Assembly (NCBI RefSeq): GCF_000430705.1
Contig: NZ_AUMN01000002.1
Location: 339,126-403,125 of the forward strand
Reading direction: 5' to 3'
DNA from: Arthrobacter castelli DSM 16402
Lineage (GTDB): Bacteria > Actinomycetota > Actinomycetes > Actinomycetales > Micrococcaceae
DNA length: 64,000 nt
This document shows, piece by piece, positions 47,980 through 56,840 of this stretch. Position 1 is the stretch's first letter. Each line of letters opens with the position of its first letter. Both the position numbers and the translations under genes were made by a program. The notes under the pieces were generated by a model that saw only the letters and a program-made list of their open reading frames with translations, was not told the DNA's origin and did no database searches.

Positions 47980-49959
47980 CTACGGGTGCAGCCGCGGAAT
48001 CTGTCCGGTGTTGCTGCCGGCTTCATCGGGCAGAGGCCGCGCCACGGGCACCTTCGATCCCAGCACCTGGGCCACGACGTCCCGTGCGATCTGCTGAGCG
48101 GTCAGGCCGACCTGTTCCAGCACTTCATTGCGGGATCCGTGGTGGAGGAACTCGACAGGCAGCCCGACTTCGTTCAGGGCGGTGTCAATGCCCTGATGCC
48201 GCATCTCCTGCCGGATCCGTGAACCCACTCCCCCGGCCCGTACGCCGTCTTCGATGACAACGGCAATCCGGTGGCCCGCGGCCAGCTCCAGGATGGAGGC
48301 GGGCACCGGCAGCACCCACCGTGGATCGACAACGGTGGAGCTGATTCCTTGGTCTCCCAGCCGCTCTGCCACGTCCAGGGACAGTTCACTCATGGCTCCG
48401 ACGCTGACGATCAGCACGTCGTTCTCTGCGGATCCGGCACCCCGGCGGGCCAGGATGTCGACACCGTCTTCCAGCCGTTCCAGCGCGGCCACTTCGGCCC
48501 CCACGTTGCCCTTCGAATACCGCAGCACGCTCGGCGCCTGGTCGATCTGCACGGCCTCGCGCAGTTCCTCGCGCAGCCGCTCGGCGTCCCGGGGTGCTGC
48601 AAGATGCAGGCCGGGGACGGTCTGCAGCAGCGACAGGTCCCACATGCCGTGGTGGCTCGCGCCGTCCGGCCCGGTCACACCGGCCCGGTCCAGCACAATT
48701 GTGACCCCCGCCCGGTGCAAGGCAACGTCCATCAGTAACTGGTCGAAGCCGCGGTTAAGGAATGTGGCATAGAGTCCGACGACGGGATGCATTCCGCCGA
48801 ATGCCAAGCCGGCGGCACTGGTCAGGGCATGCTGTTCGGCGATTCCGACGTCGATCACCCGCTGAGGATGCCGGTCGGCGAACTTGTGCAGCCCCACCGG
48901 AATCAGCATTGCGCCGGTGAGTCCGACAATGTCCTTGCGCTCATCGGCGATGGCGGCGATCTCATCGGCGAACACCGATGTCCACGACTGGGCGCCGCCG
49001 GACTTCGCCGGAACTCCGGTTTCGGGATCAATGACGCCCACGGCATGGAACTGGTCGGCCTCGTGGGCCCGTGCGGGAGCGTAGCCGCGGCCCTTTTCGG
49101 TCAGCGCGTGCACGATGACCGGACCACCGTAGTTTTTGGCCTTGTGCAACGCGTTTTCGACGGCGTCAAGGTCGTGTCCGTCCACCGGACCGATGTATTT
49201 CATCCCCAGGTCTTCGAAGAAACCCTGAGGTGCCCACCAGTCCTTGATCCCCTTCTTCGCCGCATGGAGGCTCTTGTACAGCAGCTGGCTGGCTGCCCCG
49301 CCGCCCTGCAGGCGGTTCTTCCACCAATCAAGGGTTCCCTCGTACGCCTGGTGGGTGCGCACCTTGTCGATGGCAGGCCGCATCGTGGCCAGCCGGTCGG
49401 CGAAGCCGCCAACTGTCGGGGCATATGACCGTCCGTTGTCATTAACCACAATCACTACCCGGCGGTCTTTGTCAGCGGCAATATTGTTGATCGCTTCCCA
49501 GGTCATGCCGCCGGTCAGCGCTCCATCGCCGACGACGGCCACCACGTGCCGGTCGCCCTCGCCTGACAGTTTGCGTGCCCGTGAAATCCCGTCCGCCCAG
49601 GACAGGGATGATGAGGCGTGTGAACTTTCCACCACATCGTGGACTGATTCGGCACGGGAAGGGTATCCGGACAGCCCGCCCTGTTGGCGCAGACTGGAAA
49701 AATCCTGCCGTCCGGTGACCAGTTTGTGCACGTAGGACTGATGACCGGTATCGAAGACGATGCTGTCGCGCGGTGAATCAAATACGCGGTGGATCCCCAG
49801 GGTCAGTTCGACCACGCCCAGGTTGGGACCCAGATGCCCGCCGGTCTGCGAGACATTGTTGATGAGGAATTGTCTGATCTCGTCGCTGAGATTCCCGAGT
49901 TGGGTATTGGTGAGTTTCATCAGGTCCTGCGGATGACGAATCGTCTCCAGTAGTCCCAC
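47980..49959 (-). CDS. dxs: 1-deoxy-D-xylulose-5-phosphate synthase
   Basis: 659 residues; joins pyruvate and glyceraldehyde 3-phosphate in the first step of the MEP isoprenoid pathway. FDTGHQSYVHK carries the catalytic His; VVGDGALTGGMTWEAINN is the ThDP/Mg motif; DRAGVTGPDGASHHGMWDLS and GIAEQHALTSAAGLA are in the transketolase half. The C-terminal 15 residues are extra. ATG at 49959. Confidence 0.97.
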   Translation of the reverse strand: MGLLETIRHPQDLMKLTNTQLGNLSDEIRQFLINNVSQTGGHLGPNLGVVELTLGIHRVFDSPRDSIVFDTGHQSYVHKLVTGRQDFSSLRQQGGLSGYPSRAESVHDVVESSHASSSLSWADGISRARKLSGEGDRHVVAVVGDGALTGGMTWEAINNIAADKDRRVVIVVNDNGRSYAPTVGGFADRLATMRPAIDKVRTHQAYEGTLDWWKNRLQGGGAASQLLYKSLHAAKKGIKDWWAPQGFFEDLGMKYIGPVDGHDLDAVENALHKAKNYGGPVIVHALTEKGRGYAPARAHEADQFHAVGVIDPETGVPAKSGGAQSWTSVFADEIAAIADERKDIVGLTGAMLIPVGLHKFADRHPQRVIDVGIAEQHALTSAAGLAFGGMHPVVGLYATFLNRGFDQLLMDVALHRAGVTIVLDRAGVTGPDGASHHGMWDLSLLQTVPGLHLAAPRDAERLREELREAVQIDQAPSVLRYSKGNVGAEVAALERLEDGVDILARRGAGSAENDVLIVSVGAMSELSLDVAERLGDQGISSTVVDPRWVLPVPASILELAAGHRIAVVIEDGVRAGGVGSRIRQEMRHQGIDTALNEVGLPVEFLHHGSRNEVLEQVGLTAQQIARDVVAQVLGSKVPVARPLPDEAGSNTGQIPRLHP

Positions 49960-50060
49960 ACGGTCCTCCTCTGCAACGCGGCGGCCAAACGAAATCAGCC
50001 ATCAATTAAGTCTAACGCGCCCAGCCTCCTGATCCGGCCCGATCCGGCCACAGAGCTTAA

Positions 50061-50110
50061 ACCATCCGGGCCTCCTGCTCCGCTACCGCGGAACAGGAGG
50101 CCCGGATGGT
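50061..50110 (-). terminator. Very strong hairpin upstream of dxs
   Basis: 17-bp perfect arms ACCATCCGGGCCTCCTG and CAGGAGGCCCGGATGGT, with an inner TCCGC/GCGGA stem. TTTAAG follows on the minus strand, so it fits termination of a minus-strand gene entering from the right, namely the remnant ending at 50139. Confidence 0.7.
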
Positions 50111-50138
50111 GCCTATCCCAGTGTTCTGGATGGCTGCC

Positions 50139-50210
50139 TTAGCCGGCTGCGAGTTGGCGGAGGACGTATTGAGACATGCTTCGCTGAAGTGTGCGGTAGT
50201 TGAATGCCTC
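50139..50210 (-). pseudogene. C-terminal remnant, possibly aconitase
   Basis: A minus-strand frame ends EAFNYRTLQRSMSQYVLRQLAAG-stop (given here as the two parts EAFNYRTLQRSM and SQYVLRQLAAG). Aconitases end in a similar EAxYYRxGGILQYVLR pattern as I recall it, and acnA neighbours dxs in related genomes. The frame is closed by a stop at 50262, so only the tail remains. The identification is tentative. Confidence 0.35.
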
Positions 50211-50294
50211 TGCTTGCGGAGCAAACCTCCTGGTCAGAGGTATGTCGGAAGGCGTGAATGACTACCCTGCAGCCGCGATACATCTCCGTTTCAC

Positions 50295-50540
50295 ATGCTT
50301 CGGTTGCGGTATTCGAGATCGCTGCCCCTCCACTGGACGCTCGCGCTATCGCCGACCGATCAGGAGTCCTGCGCGCGAGACCTCACGGAGGCGGCGCGGG
50401 CGGCGCTCTCGACAGGGAACCCGGCCCGCGCGACCGCCGAGCTCACGTCGTGGCGCGAGACCGCCGCATCCCTGGCTGCCGGACCGGGCAGCGCCGACGT
50501 GGAGCGGCTCGACGAGGCCTATCCCGTCGAGCGCCCGTAG
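50295..50540 (+). CDS. Short open frame, possible antitoxin fragment
   Basis: 81 codons from an ATG without a good ribosome site. The second half (DLTEAARAALSTGNPARATAE onward, ending LDEAYPVERP) looks like real protein, an Ala-rich helix followed by a conserved-looking WRETAASLA; similar tails occur in actinobacterial antitoxin-like proteins. The first 30 residues look random. Probably a fragment joined at the island edge. Confidence 0.3.
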   Translation: MLRLRYSRSLPLHWTLALSPTDQESCARDLTEAARAALSTGNPARATAELTSWRETAASLAAGPGSADVERLDEAYPVERP

Positions 50541-50614
50541 CAGCGGGCCCGACGTCTCGAAAGGCCCGCCTCGCGCGACGAGAACTCGAGATTGACTTCT
50601 GAGACCCGACCACC

Positions 50615-50658
50615 GACATCACCTCGGCGGCCGGGCTCCGTCTCGTCGAGGTGATGTC
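50615..50658. terminator. Hairpin at the MFS gene end
   Basis: Perfect 12-bp arms GACATCACCTCG and CGAGGTGATGTC over a 20-base loop, 24 bases past the stop of the MFS gene. Confidence 0.6.
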
Positions 50659-50681
50659 TCCGAGACGCCGACGTCGGTGCA

Positions 50682-51887
50682 TCAGCCGACGCGCCTGTGC
50701 TCCGTCGTCAAGCGCAGTGCGGCCATGATCACCAGCGTGACCAGGCCGAGGACCGCCATGGCGATCGCGATCGTGAGGGGCCCGAGGAGGCCGAGCGAGG
50801 ACTCGAGGGCGATCGATCCGGTCCACGTACCCAGGGCGGTGCCGCCGTTGAACGCGGACACGGCGAGGGCTGCGGCGAGGGTGGGCGCGGCCGCGGCGAA
50901 GCGCACGGCAAGGCCGGTGCCGACGGGCGGGATGCCCATGCCCGCGACACCCAGGAGGAGCATCAGCGCGAACAAGGCGGTGGGGACCGTTGACAGCGGG
51001 ATGAGCAGGGTCATCAGCAGGATCGTCCCTGACGTCGCCGCGATGAACGTGGTCAGGGGCCGCCGGTCGGCGAAGCGGCCGGCGAGGTTGGTGCCGATGA
51101 CCTCGCCGACGCCGAACGCGACGAACACCAGTGGCACCGCCCATTCGGGAATCCCTGCGCGCTCGGTGGCCAGCGGTGAGAGGTAGCTGAACGCGGTCAT
51201 GTACCCGCCGGTGGCCAGTACCGTCGCGATGACGAGGACCAGCATGCGCCCGGTCGCCACGGCGCGCAGCTCGCGGCGGATCGACGGGATGGCGCGGTCG
51301 GCGTCGTGCGGGGTGAACTTCGCGATCACGGGAGCGGCCAGGAGGGCGAGGACGGCCAGAGCCCAGAAGGTGCCGCGCCAACCGAGCAGCTGCCCGGCGA
51401 ACGTGCCCAGGGGGACGCCTGCGACGGTGGCAAGGCCGACACCGCTCATCATCACGCCCAGAGCGCGCGTGCAGCGCTCCGGTCCGGCGGCGGTGGTCGC
51501 GACCACCGCCGCCACGGCCCAGAACGCGCCGGCGGCCAGCGCCGTGACCACGCGGGAGATCAGGACCACGGTGAAGTCGCTGCTGAGAGCGGCGACGACG
51601 TGCCCGATGGCGAAGACGACCAGCGCGAGCACGAGGGTGGCACGCGGCGGCAGCCGCAGGGTGGCAAGCGCCATCGCCGGCGAGCCGACGATCATTCCTA
51701 CGGCGAAGGCGGTGATGAGCAGGCCGACCTGAGCGATGCTCACGTGCAGGTCGGCGGCGATCTCCTGGAGGAGGCCGGCGACGATGTACTCGGTGGTGAT
51801 CATCAGGAAGGTGCCGAGGGTGAGCAGGGGCACGACGAACGGCAGCCGGGTGCGGCCGGGCGCTGCGGTGTCGGTGGAATGGGTCAT
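50682..51887 (-). CDS. MFS efflux transporter, DHA1 type (first copy)
   Basis: 401 residues, twelve membrane segments. TTEYIVAGLLQEIAADL in helix 1-2 and GWRGTFWALAVLALLA match the AraJ/SotB/CmlA-like exporters. It probably exports a small toxic or sugar-like compound by proton antiport. Start ATG 51887 (MTHSTDTAAPGRTRLP). It diverges from the cupin operon. It is clearly a paralogue of the gene at 60835. Confidence 0.88.
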   Translation of the reverse strand: MTHSTDTAAPGRTRLPFVVPLLTLGTFLMITTEYIVAGLLQEIAADLHVSIAQVGLLITAFAVGMIVGSPAMALATLRLPPRATLVLALVVFAIGHVVAALSSDFTVVLISRVVTALAAGAFWAVAAVVATTAAGPERCTRALGVMMSGVGLATVAGVPLGTFAGQLLGWRGTFWALAVLALLAAPVIAKFTPHDADRAIPSIRRELRAVATGRMLVLVIATVLATGGYMTAFSYLSPLATERAGIPEWAVPLVFVAFGVGEVIGTNLAGRFADRRPLTTFIAATSGTILLMTLLIPLSTVPTALFALMLLLGVAGMGIPPVGTGLAVRFAAAAPTLAAALAVSAFNGGTALGTWTGSIALESSLGLLGPLTIAIAMAVLGLVTLVIMAALRLTTEHRRVG

Positions 51888-52016
51888 GCGAGGGCGTCTT
51901 CTTTCATTGGATCGGTGTTCCGCACCGCGGCAGCACGACGGCGCAGGCCTGGCGGTGGACTCTTCGACGATCCCTCGTCTCACCAGCGCGCGGAAGGACC
52001 GGATGAACCATGGTCT

Positions 52017-52054
52017 GACAGGTCCTGTCTCAGCCCCGGGCGTCGGCGTAGCGT
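52017..52054 (+). promoter_or_regulatory. Promoter and operator of the cupin operon
   Basis: Palindrome GACAGG-T-CCTGTC (52017-52029) overlaps CTGTCT (52025-52030), a weak -35, with TAGCGT (52049-52054) 18 bases on. CCTGTCT, 15 bases, then GCGTAGC recurs with identical spacing before the regulator at 55056. Confidence 0.6.
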
Positions 52055-52141
52055 CGAAGACGCGGCTTCTCAGAGCGCGTGTCCCCCGATCGATCGGGCG
52101 TCGACGCGCGCACGGCCGCTCATCGAGAGGAGACGAGAACG

Positions 52142-52543
52142 ATGGAGATACTTCCGAAGCCGGCGACGGTTAAGAATCCGCCGGAGCAGTTCACCGGCGA
52201 CGTGTGGCTGGACGTGGTCGCGGCCCCGCAGGAGGCCGGCCAGCAGGCGGTCGTTGGGCGGGTCCGGTTCGCGCCGGGTGCCCGGACCGCGTGGCACTCC
52301 CACGAGCGCGGCCAGACTTTGCACGTAATCGCCGGCGTGGCTCTCCTGGGCCAACGCGACGGCACCGTGCTCGAGGTCCAACCCGGGCAGACGGTGTACA
52401 CGCCGCCCGGCGAGGAGCACTGGCACGGGGCGACGCCGGAGAACTTTATGGAGCACCTGGCGATCACCGAGAACGGCGAGGACCCGGCCCCGACCACCAC
52501 CTGGCTGGAGCACGTCGCCGACGACGCCTACCACCGCCCCTGA
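52142..52543 (+). CDS. Cupin-domain protein
   Basis: 133 residues, single cupin barrel. Metal ligands in WHSHERGQTLHVIAG and PPGEEHWHGA. Close in pattern to the small manganese cupins near carboxymuconolactone decarboxylases and hydroxynitrile lyases; substrate unknown. GAGAGGAG precedes the ATG at 52142. First gene of a four-gene operon. Confidence 0.88.
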   Translation: MEILPKPATVKNPPEQFTGDVWLDVVAAPQEAGQQAVVGRVRFAPGARTAWHSHERGQTLHVIAGVALLGQRDGTVLEVQPGQTVYTPPGEEHWHGATPENFMEHLAITENGEDPAPTTTWLEHVADDAYHRP

Positions 52544-52581
52544 GCGGCACCACGAACACTGACACGGAAGGAGGCTTCGCG

Positions 52582-53604
52582 ATGCGCGGAGCAATGATGT
52601 ACGCCCCCGGCGACGTCCGGGTGGTAGACCGGGACGAGCCGGTCATCGAGCAGCCGACCGACGCCGTCATCAAGGTCGTCGCCGCCTGTGTGTGTGGCTC
52701 GGACCTGCACCCCTACCGCGGCGTCGAGCCCGTGAACGGACCGACGCCGATGGGCCACGAGTACGTCGGGATCGTCGAGCAGATCGGCGACGACGTGCAG
52801 AACGTGAAGATTGGCGACTTCGTCGTCGGCTCGTTCTGGGCCTCGGACAACACCTGCGAGATCTGCCGGGCCGGCTACCAGTCCCGCTGCGTGCACGCGG
52901 TGCTGATGGGCACCCTCGGCGCGCAGGCCGAGCGCCTGCGGGTGCCGCTGGCCGACGGCACCCTGGTCGCCACGCCCGGCCAACCTGACGAGGACCTGAT
53001 CCCGTCCCTGCTGGCGGCCTCCGATGTGCTGGGCACCGGCTGGTTCGCCGCCGTCGCCGCCGAGGCGGGCCCGGGCAAGACCGTCGCAGTGGTCGGCGAC
53101 GGCGCGGTCGGGCTGATGGCGGTCCTGGCCGCGAAGCAGCTGGGCGCGGAGCGCATCATCGCCATGTCCCGCCACGAGGACCGACAGAGGCTGGCCCGGG
53201 AGTTCGGCGCGAGCGACATCGTCGAGGAGCGCGGCGACGCCGGCGTCGCGAGGATCAAGGAGCTCACCGACGGACTCGGCGCACACAGCGTCATCGAGGC
53301 CGTCGGCACGCAGGAGTCGATGATGCAGGCCATCCGATCGACGCGCCCCGGCGGGCACGTCGGCTACGTCGGCGTCTCCCACGACGTCGCCCTGCCCGGC
53401 GACGAGCTGTTCTTCGCCCTCGTCCACCTCACTGGCGGTCCCGCCCCGGTCCGCCGCTTCCTGCCCGAGCTGATCGACCTTATCTGGAAGCGCGAGATCG
53501 ACCCGGGCAAGGTCTTCGACCTCGATCTCCCACTCGAGGACGCCGCCGAGGGCTTCAAGGCGATGGACGAGCGCCGCGCGATCAAGGCGCTGCTGCGACC
53601 ATGA
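52582..53604 (+). CDS. Zinc-dependent alcohol dehydrogenase (first copy)
   Basis: 340 residues, MDR superfamily. Catalytic zinc: Cys38, His59, Glu60 (CVCGSDLHPY, MGHEY). Rossmann loop VVGDGAVGLMAVLAA. The structural-zinc lobe reads NTCEICRAGYQSRC with only three of the usual four cysteines, as in its paralogue at 59757. GGAAGGAGG precedes the ATG at 52582. Probably oxidises or reduces a small alcohol/aldehyde. Confidence 0.9.
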   Translation: MRGAMMYAPGDVRVVDRDEPVIEQPTDAVIKVVAACVCGSDLHPYRGVEPVNGPTPMGHEYVGIVEQIGDDVQNVKIGDFVVGSFWASDNTCEICRAGYQSRCVHAVLMGTLGAQAERLRVPLADGTLVATPGQPDEDLIPSLLAASDVLGTGWFAAVAAEAGPGKTVAVVGDGAVGLMAVLAAKQLGAERIIAMSRHEDRQRLAREFGASDIVEERGDAGVARIKELTDGLGAHSVIEAVGTQESMMQAIRSTRPGGHVGYVGVSHDVALPGDELFFALVHLTGGPAPVRRFLPELIDLIWKREIDPGKVFDLDLPLEDAAEGFKAMDERRAIKALLRP

Positions 53605-53630
53605 ACCAACCAGAGAAGGAGAACAACTCC

Positions 53631-54014
53631 ATGAGCACCTGGACCGAGAGCGAACTGCAGTCGTTCGCGCCCGCCGACGACTTCCACGTCTCCCCGTATC
53701 GGGAGGACGGGACCACGCCAGGCACGCCGACGTTCATCTGGTCGGTCGTTGCCGACGGGAACCTGTACATCCGGCCCTACAACGGGCCGGGCTCGAGGTG
53801 GTACCGGGCGGCGATCGCACAGAAAGCGGGCCGCATTCGCCTCGCCGGCGCGGAGCACGAGGTCGCCTTCGCCCCCGCGGACGCGGGCGTGCTCGACGTC
53901 GTCGACGAGGCCTACCGCGACAAATACAGCGGCAGCCCCTACGTCGCGGCCGTGGTCGCCGATGGACCGCGCTCAACCACCGTCCGGGTCACTCCCCGGC
54001 GCACCGGCCGCTGA
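53631..54014 (+). CDS. DUF2255 family protein
   Basis: 127 residues. FHVSPYREDGTTPGTPTFIWSVV and YIRPYNGPGSRWYRAA are typical of this small beta-rich family, which may bind flavin or F420-like cofactors; function unproven. GAGAAGGAG selects ATG 53631 over the ATG at 53601 that overlaps the dehydrogenase stop. Confidence 0.82.
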   Translation: MSTWTESELQSFAPADDFHVSPYREDGTTPGTPTFIWSVVADGNLYIRPYNGPGSRWYRAAIAQKAGRIRLAGAEHEVAFAPADAGVLDVVDEAYRDKYSGSPYVAAVVADGPRSTTVRVTPRRTGR

Positions 54015-54045
54015 TCCCGTGAACCCTGACGAAAGCGAGACGACG

Positions 54046-54843
54046 ATGGCTCCTTCACCGACCGGAGCCTCCCGGCTGTACCCGATCATTGGGGACCCCA
54101 TCAAGTACGTCGAGTCCCCGGTGTGGCTGACGAAGACCTTTGCCGACCGGGGCCACGACGGGATCTGCGTGCCGATGCAGGTACCCGACGACGCGCTCGA
54201 CCCGGTGATGGCGGGCCTGACCGCGACGGGGAACATCGACGGGATCCTGGTCACGATGCCGCACAAGCACACGGCCTTCGCCCACTGCGCCACCAGCTCG
54301 GACCGGGCACGGCTGCTCGAGGTGGTCAGCGTCATCCGCCGCAGCCCTGACGGCTCCTGGCACGGCGACATGCTCGACGGCCTCGCCTTCGTGAAAGCCC
54401 AGCAGGACCGCGGCGCGACCATCGACGGCGCGCGAGCCCTGCTCGTCGGCGCGGGCGGCGCGGGCAGCGCCATCGCCGTCGCCCTGCTCGAGGCCGGCGT
54501 CAAGGAGCTCGTCGTCCACGACAAGGACGAGGACCGCGCCAGCGGACTCATCGAAGTGCTCGACGGGTTCGGCACGGGACAGGCCACTGCCGGCCCCGGC
54601 GACCCGACCGGATTCGACCTCGTCTTCAACGCCACGCCGCTGGGCATGGCCGACAGCGACCCGCTGCCGATCGACCCCTCGCTGCTCGACGCGTCGATGT
54701 TCGTCGGCGACGTCATCGCCGGTCACGGCACCACCCCGTTCATCCAGGCCGCACGAGACACCGGATGCCGAACCGCCACCGGCAGTGACATGGTCGAGGC
54801 GGTCCAGGCACTGATGGCCGACTTCATGCTCGACCAAAACTGA
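54046..54843 (+). CDS. Shikimate/quinate dehydrogenase-like protein
   Basis: 265 residues with AroE architecture: substrate domain with SPVW near residue 25 and catalytic Lys in MPHKHTA; NADP domain with GAGGAGSAIA; FNATPLGM. The Ser/Thr pattern differs from true AroE (DPIKYVESPVW), so the substrate may be another hydroxy-acid. ATG 54046 preferred; GTG 54019 possible. Fourth gene of the cupin operon. Confidence 0.85.
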   Translation: MAPSPTGASRLYPIIGDPIKYVESPVWLTKTFADRGHDGICVPMQVPDDALDPVMAGLTATGNIDGILVTMPHKHTAFAHCATSSDRARLLEVVSVIRRSPDGSWHGDMLDGLAFVKAQQDRGATIDGARALLVGAGGAGSAIAVALLEAGVKELVVHDKDEDRASGLIEVLDGFGTGQATAGPGDPTGFDLVFNATPLGMADSDPLPIDPSLLDASMFVGDVIAGHGTTPFIQAARDTGCRTATGSDMVEAVQALMADFMLDQN

Positions 54844-54861
54844 CAGTAAGCAGAGATCACC

Positions 54862-54948
54862 ATGGAACGCACCGCCTCGGCACGACCGGCTTGAAGATCA
54901 GCCGCTTAGCGCTGGACTGCATGAGCTACGGCGACCCGGACACCCCAG
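54862..54948 (+). pseudogene. Aldo/keto reductase N-terminal remnant
   Basis: ATG GAA CGC ACC opens like an aldo/keto reductase (MERT), then the frame shifts and continues LGTTGLKISRLALDCMSYGD, an unmistakable family start, before homology stops. About 30 residues remain of some 330. Confidence 0.75.
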
Positions 54949-54987
54949 GCGCATCCGTGGGCGCTGCCCGCGAATGCGCGCCAGAAA

Positions 54988-55055
54988 CAGGACCTGCCAG
55001 GTCCTGGTCCGCTGGACCCTGTCTGGATCGAGAAGCCCAGCGTAGCCTTGAATAC
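54988..55055 (+). promoter_or_regulatory. Leaderless promoter and operators of the regulator
   Basis: CAGGACCTG and CAGGTCCTG (54988-55006) form a perfect 9-bp inverted repeat; GGTCC-GCT-GGACC follows. -35 is CTGTCT (55019-55024), -10 TAGCCT (55043-55048). Only TGAATAC separates the -10 from the ATG, so transcription should begin at or next to the start codon. Confidence 0.65.
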
Positions 55056-55931
55056 ATGGATTCCCGAGCCGAGATCAGCAGCTTCTTGAACTCGCGGCGC
55101 GCCCGGCTCAGCCCCGAGGAGGCCGGCGTGCCGCTCTACAGCGGCTCCCGTCGGGTCCCCGGCCTGCGCCGCGAGGAGGTCGCCCACCTCGCCGGCGTCA
55201 GCTCCGACTACTATGCCCGACTCGAGCGCGGCAAGATCTCCGGAGCATCCCGCGAGGTCCTCGAAGCCGTCGCCCGCGCCCTCAAGCTCGACGACGACGA
55301 GCGCGACCACCTGTTCAATCTGGTCCAGATCACCCAGCGCCGATCGCCGCGGAAGAAGAGCTCGAACCGCACGATCGTCAGACCGGGCATCCAGAGCGTA
55401 CTGGACTCGATCGACACACCGGCGCTCGTGCAGAACGCGCGACTGGACCGCCTCGCCTTCAACCGGATCGGACGGGCCCTGCACTCCCTGCCGGCCGACG
55501 GATCACACGACCAGTACAACTACGCGCAGTGGCTGTTCCTGGACTCTCGGGCCAAGCGGTTCCACCGCGACTACGCCGACGCCGCGCACAACGTCGTGGC
55601 CCTGCTCCACGCTGCGACCGCGCAGGACCCCTACGACAAGGAGCTCATCGAGGTCATCGGGACCCTGTCAACCCAGAGCGATCAGTTCCGTACCATGTGG
55701 GCCTCGCACGACGTGTTCCGCTACCGGGCCGGGGCCAAGCTGCTGACCCACGCCGAGGTCGGCGACCTCGAGTTCGGCTACGAGTCCTTCGAGCTGTCGA
55801 CCGACCCCGGCCTGGTCATGCTCGTCTACACCGTCGAGCCCGACTCGCCCACCGCCGACGCCATGAAGCTCCTGGCCAGCTGGACCGCACCGGCGTTCAC
55901 GGAAGCGAAGGACGTCTCCGCGGAGGCCTGA
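55056..55931 (+). CDS. XRE-family regulator with MmyB-like domain (first copy)
   Basis: 291 residues. Helix-turn-helix at about 30-75 (VPGLRREEVAHLAGVSSDYYARLE), then the MmyB-like ligand domain (about 105-275), which in family members binds a fatty acid or related small molecule. ATG 55056 is the family start (MDSRAEISSFLNSRRARLSP). Operator-like repeats just upstream suggest autoregulation. Paralogue of the regulator at 62216. Confidence 0.9.
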   Translation: MDSRAEISSFLNSRRARLSPEEAGVPLYSGSRRVPGLRREEVAHLAGVSSDYYARLERGKISGASREVLEAVARALKLDDDERDHLFNLVQITQRRSPRKKSSNRTIVRPGIQSVLDSIDTPALVQNARLDRLAFNRIGRALHSLPADGSHDQYNYAQWLFLDSRAKRFHRDYADAAHNVVALLHAATAQDPYDKELIEVIGTLSTQSDQFRTMWASHDVFRYRAGAKLLTHAEVGDLEFGYESFELSTDPGLVMLVYTVEPDSPTADAMKLLASWTAPAFTEAKDVSAEA

Positions 55932-55982
55932 TTGCCGGCGACGACGTCGGCATCGCAGCACGACAAGAGAAAAGAGACCACC

Positions 55983-56312
55983 ATGACGGACCAGCCCAAG
56001 CAGGTCGGCGGCGGCAGGAAGACGCTCGGCGACTTCGCGCCCAAACTCGCCGACCTCACCGACGACGTGCTCTTCGCCGACGTCTGGAACCGGACCGAGC
56101 TACCCGCTCGCGACCGCAGCCTCATCACCGTGGCCGTCCTCGCTACCGGTGGGGACACCGACCAGCTGCGCTTCCACCTCGGCCGCGCCATCGAGAACGG
56201 CCTCACCCAGGACGAGCTCATCGAGGCCATCACCCACGTCGCCTTCTACGCCGGCTGGCCCAAGGGCATGGCCGCCATGGGCGTGGCCAAGGAGCTCTTC
56301 GCCCCAGAGTGA
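55983..56312 (+). CDS. Carboxymuconolactone decarboxylase-like protein
   Basis: 109 residues, all-helical. RSLITVAVLATGG and HLGRAIENGLTQDELIEAITH match the CMD family; the AhpD-type CxxC is absent, so peroxidase activity is unlikely. AGAAAAGAGA precedes the ATG at 55983. It follows the regulator by 51 bases. Confidence 0.88.
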   Translation: MTDQPKQVGGGRKTLGDFAPKLADLTDDVLFADVWNRTELPARDRSLITVAVLATGGDTDQLRFHLGRAIENGLTQDELIEAITHVAFYAGWPKGMAAMGVAKELFAPE

Positions 56313-56339
56313 ACCCTCGACGGTGCACCGGCAGCGCCG

Positions 56340-56840
56340 TCACTGCAACCGCGGTGCGGCCCTCACAGCCGAGGAGCCCTCGGCCGGAGCAGAAGAGGAC
56401 CCGACGACCTCGGAAATCGCCGCGCCGGCGATCGCCCTATCCTGCTCGCCTCGGCCTCCGCTGACGCCGACAGCACCGACGACGTAGCCGTCGACCACGA
56501 CAGGTTCGCCGCCACCGAGCAGCATCGTCCCCTCCACAGCAGCCGTGATCATCGCTGCCCCGTCGGCACCGAACCGCTCATGGGTCTGCTCGTGGAACTC
56601 ATCGGTCGGCATCCGATAAGCGATCGCGGAATAAGCCTTCTTCCTAGCCACCCCTAGTGCCTGTGGCCCGGTCCCGTCCATGCAGTAGGTCGCGAGTTCC
56701 TGGCCGGCGTCCCCGACGATCGCGACCGCAACCTGGAGGCACTGCTCCATCGCCGCCCGCTCTGCGGAATGAACGAGCGCCAAAGCAGCAGCCCCGGTCA
56801 GGCGAGCGACGGAACGGACGAGCGGCGTTTCGTCAGTCAT
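56340..56840 (-). CDS. GlcG/HbpS-family heme-binding-like protein
   Basis: 166 residues. VAVAIVGDAGQELATYCMDG, ARKKAYSAIAYRMPT and GGGEPVVVDGYVVGAVGVSGG follow the GlcG/DUF336 pattern. Family members include heme-binding HbpS and small co-factors of oxidoreductase clusters. The last 20 residues look added. Its start overlaps the end of the truncated SDR as ATGA. Confidence 0.85.
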   Translation of the reverse strand: MTDETPLVRSVARLTGAAALALVHSAERAAMEQCLQVAVAIVGDAGQELATYCMDGTGPQALGVARKKAYSAIAYRMPTDEFHEQTHERFGADGAAMITAAVEGTMLLGGGEPVVVDGYVVGAVGVSGGRGEQDRAIAGAAISEVVGSSSAPAEGSSAVRAAPRLQ

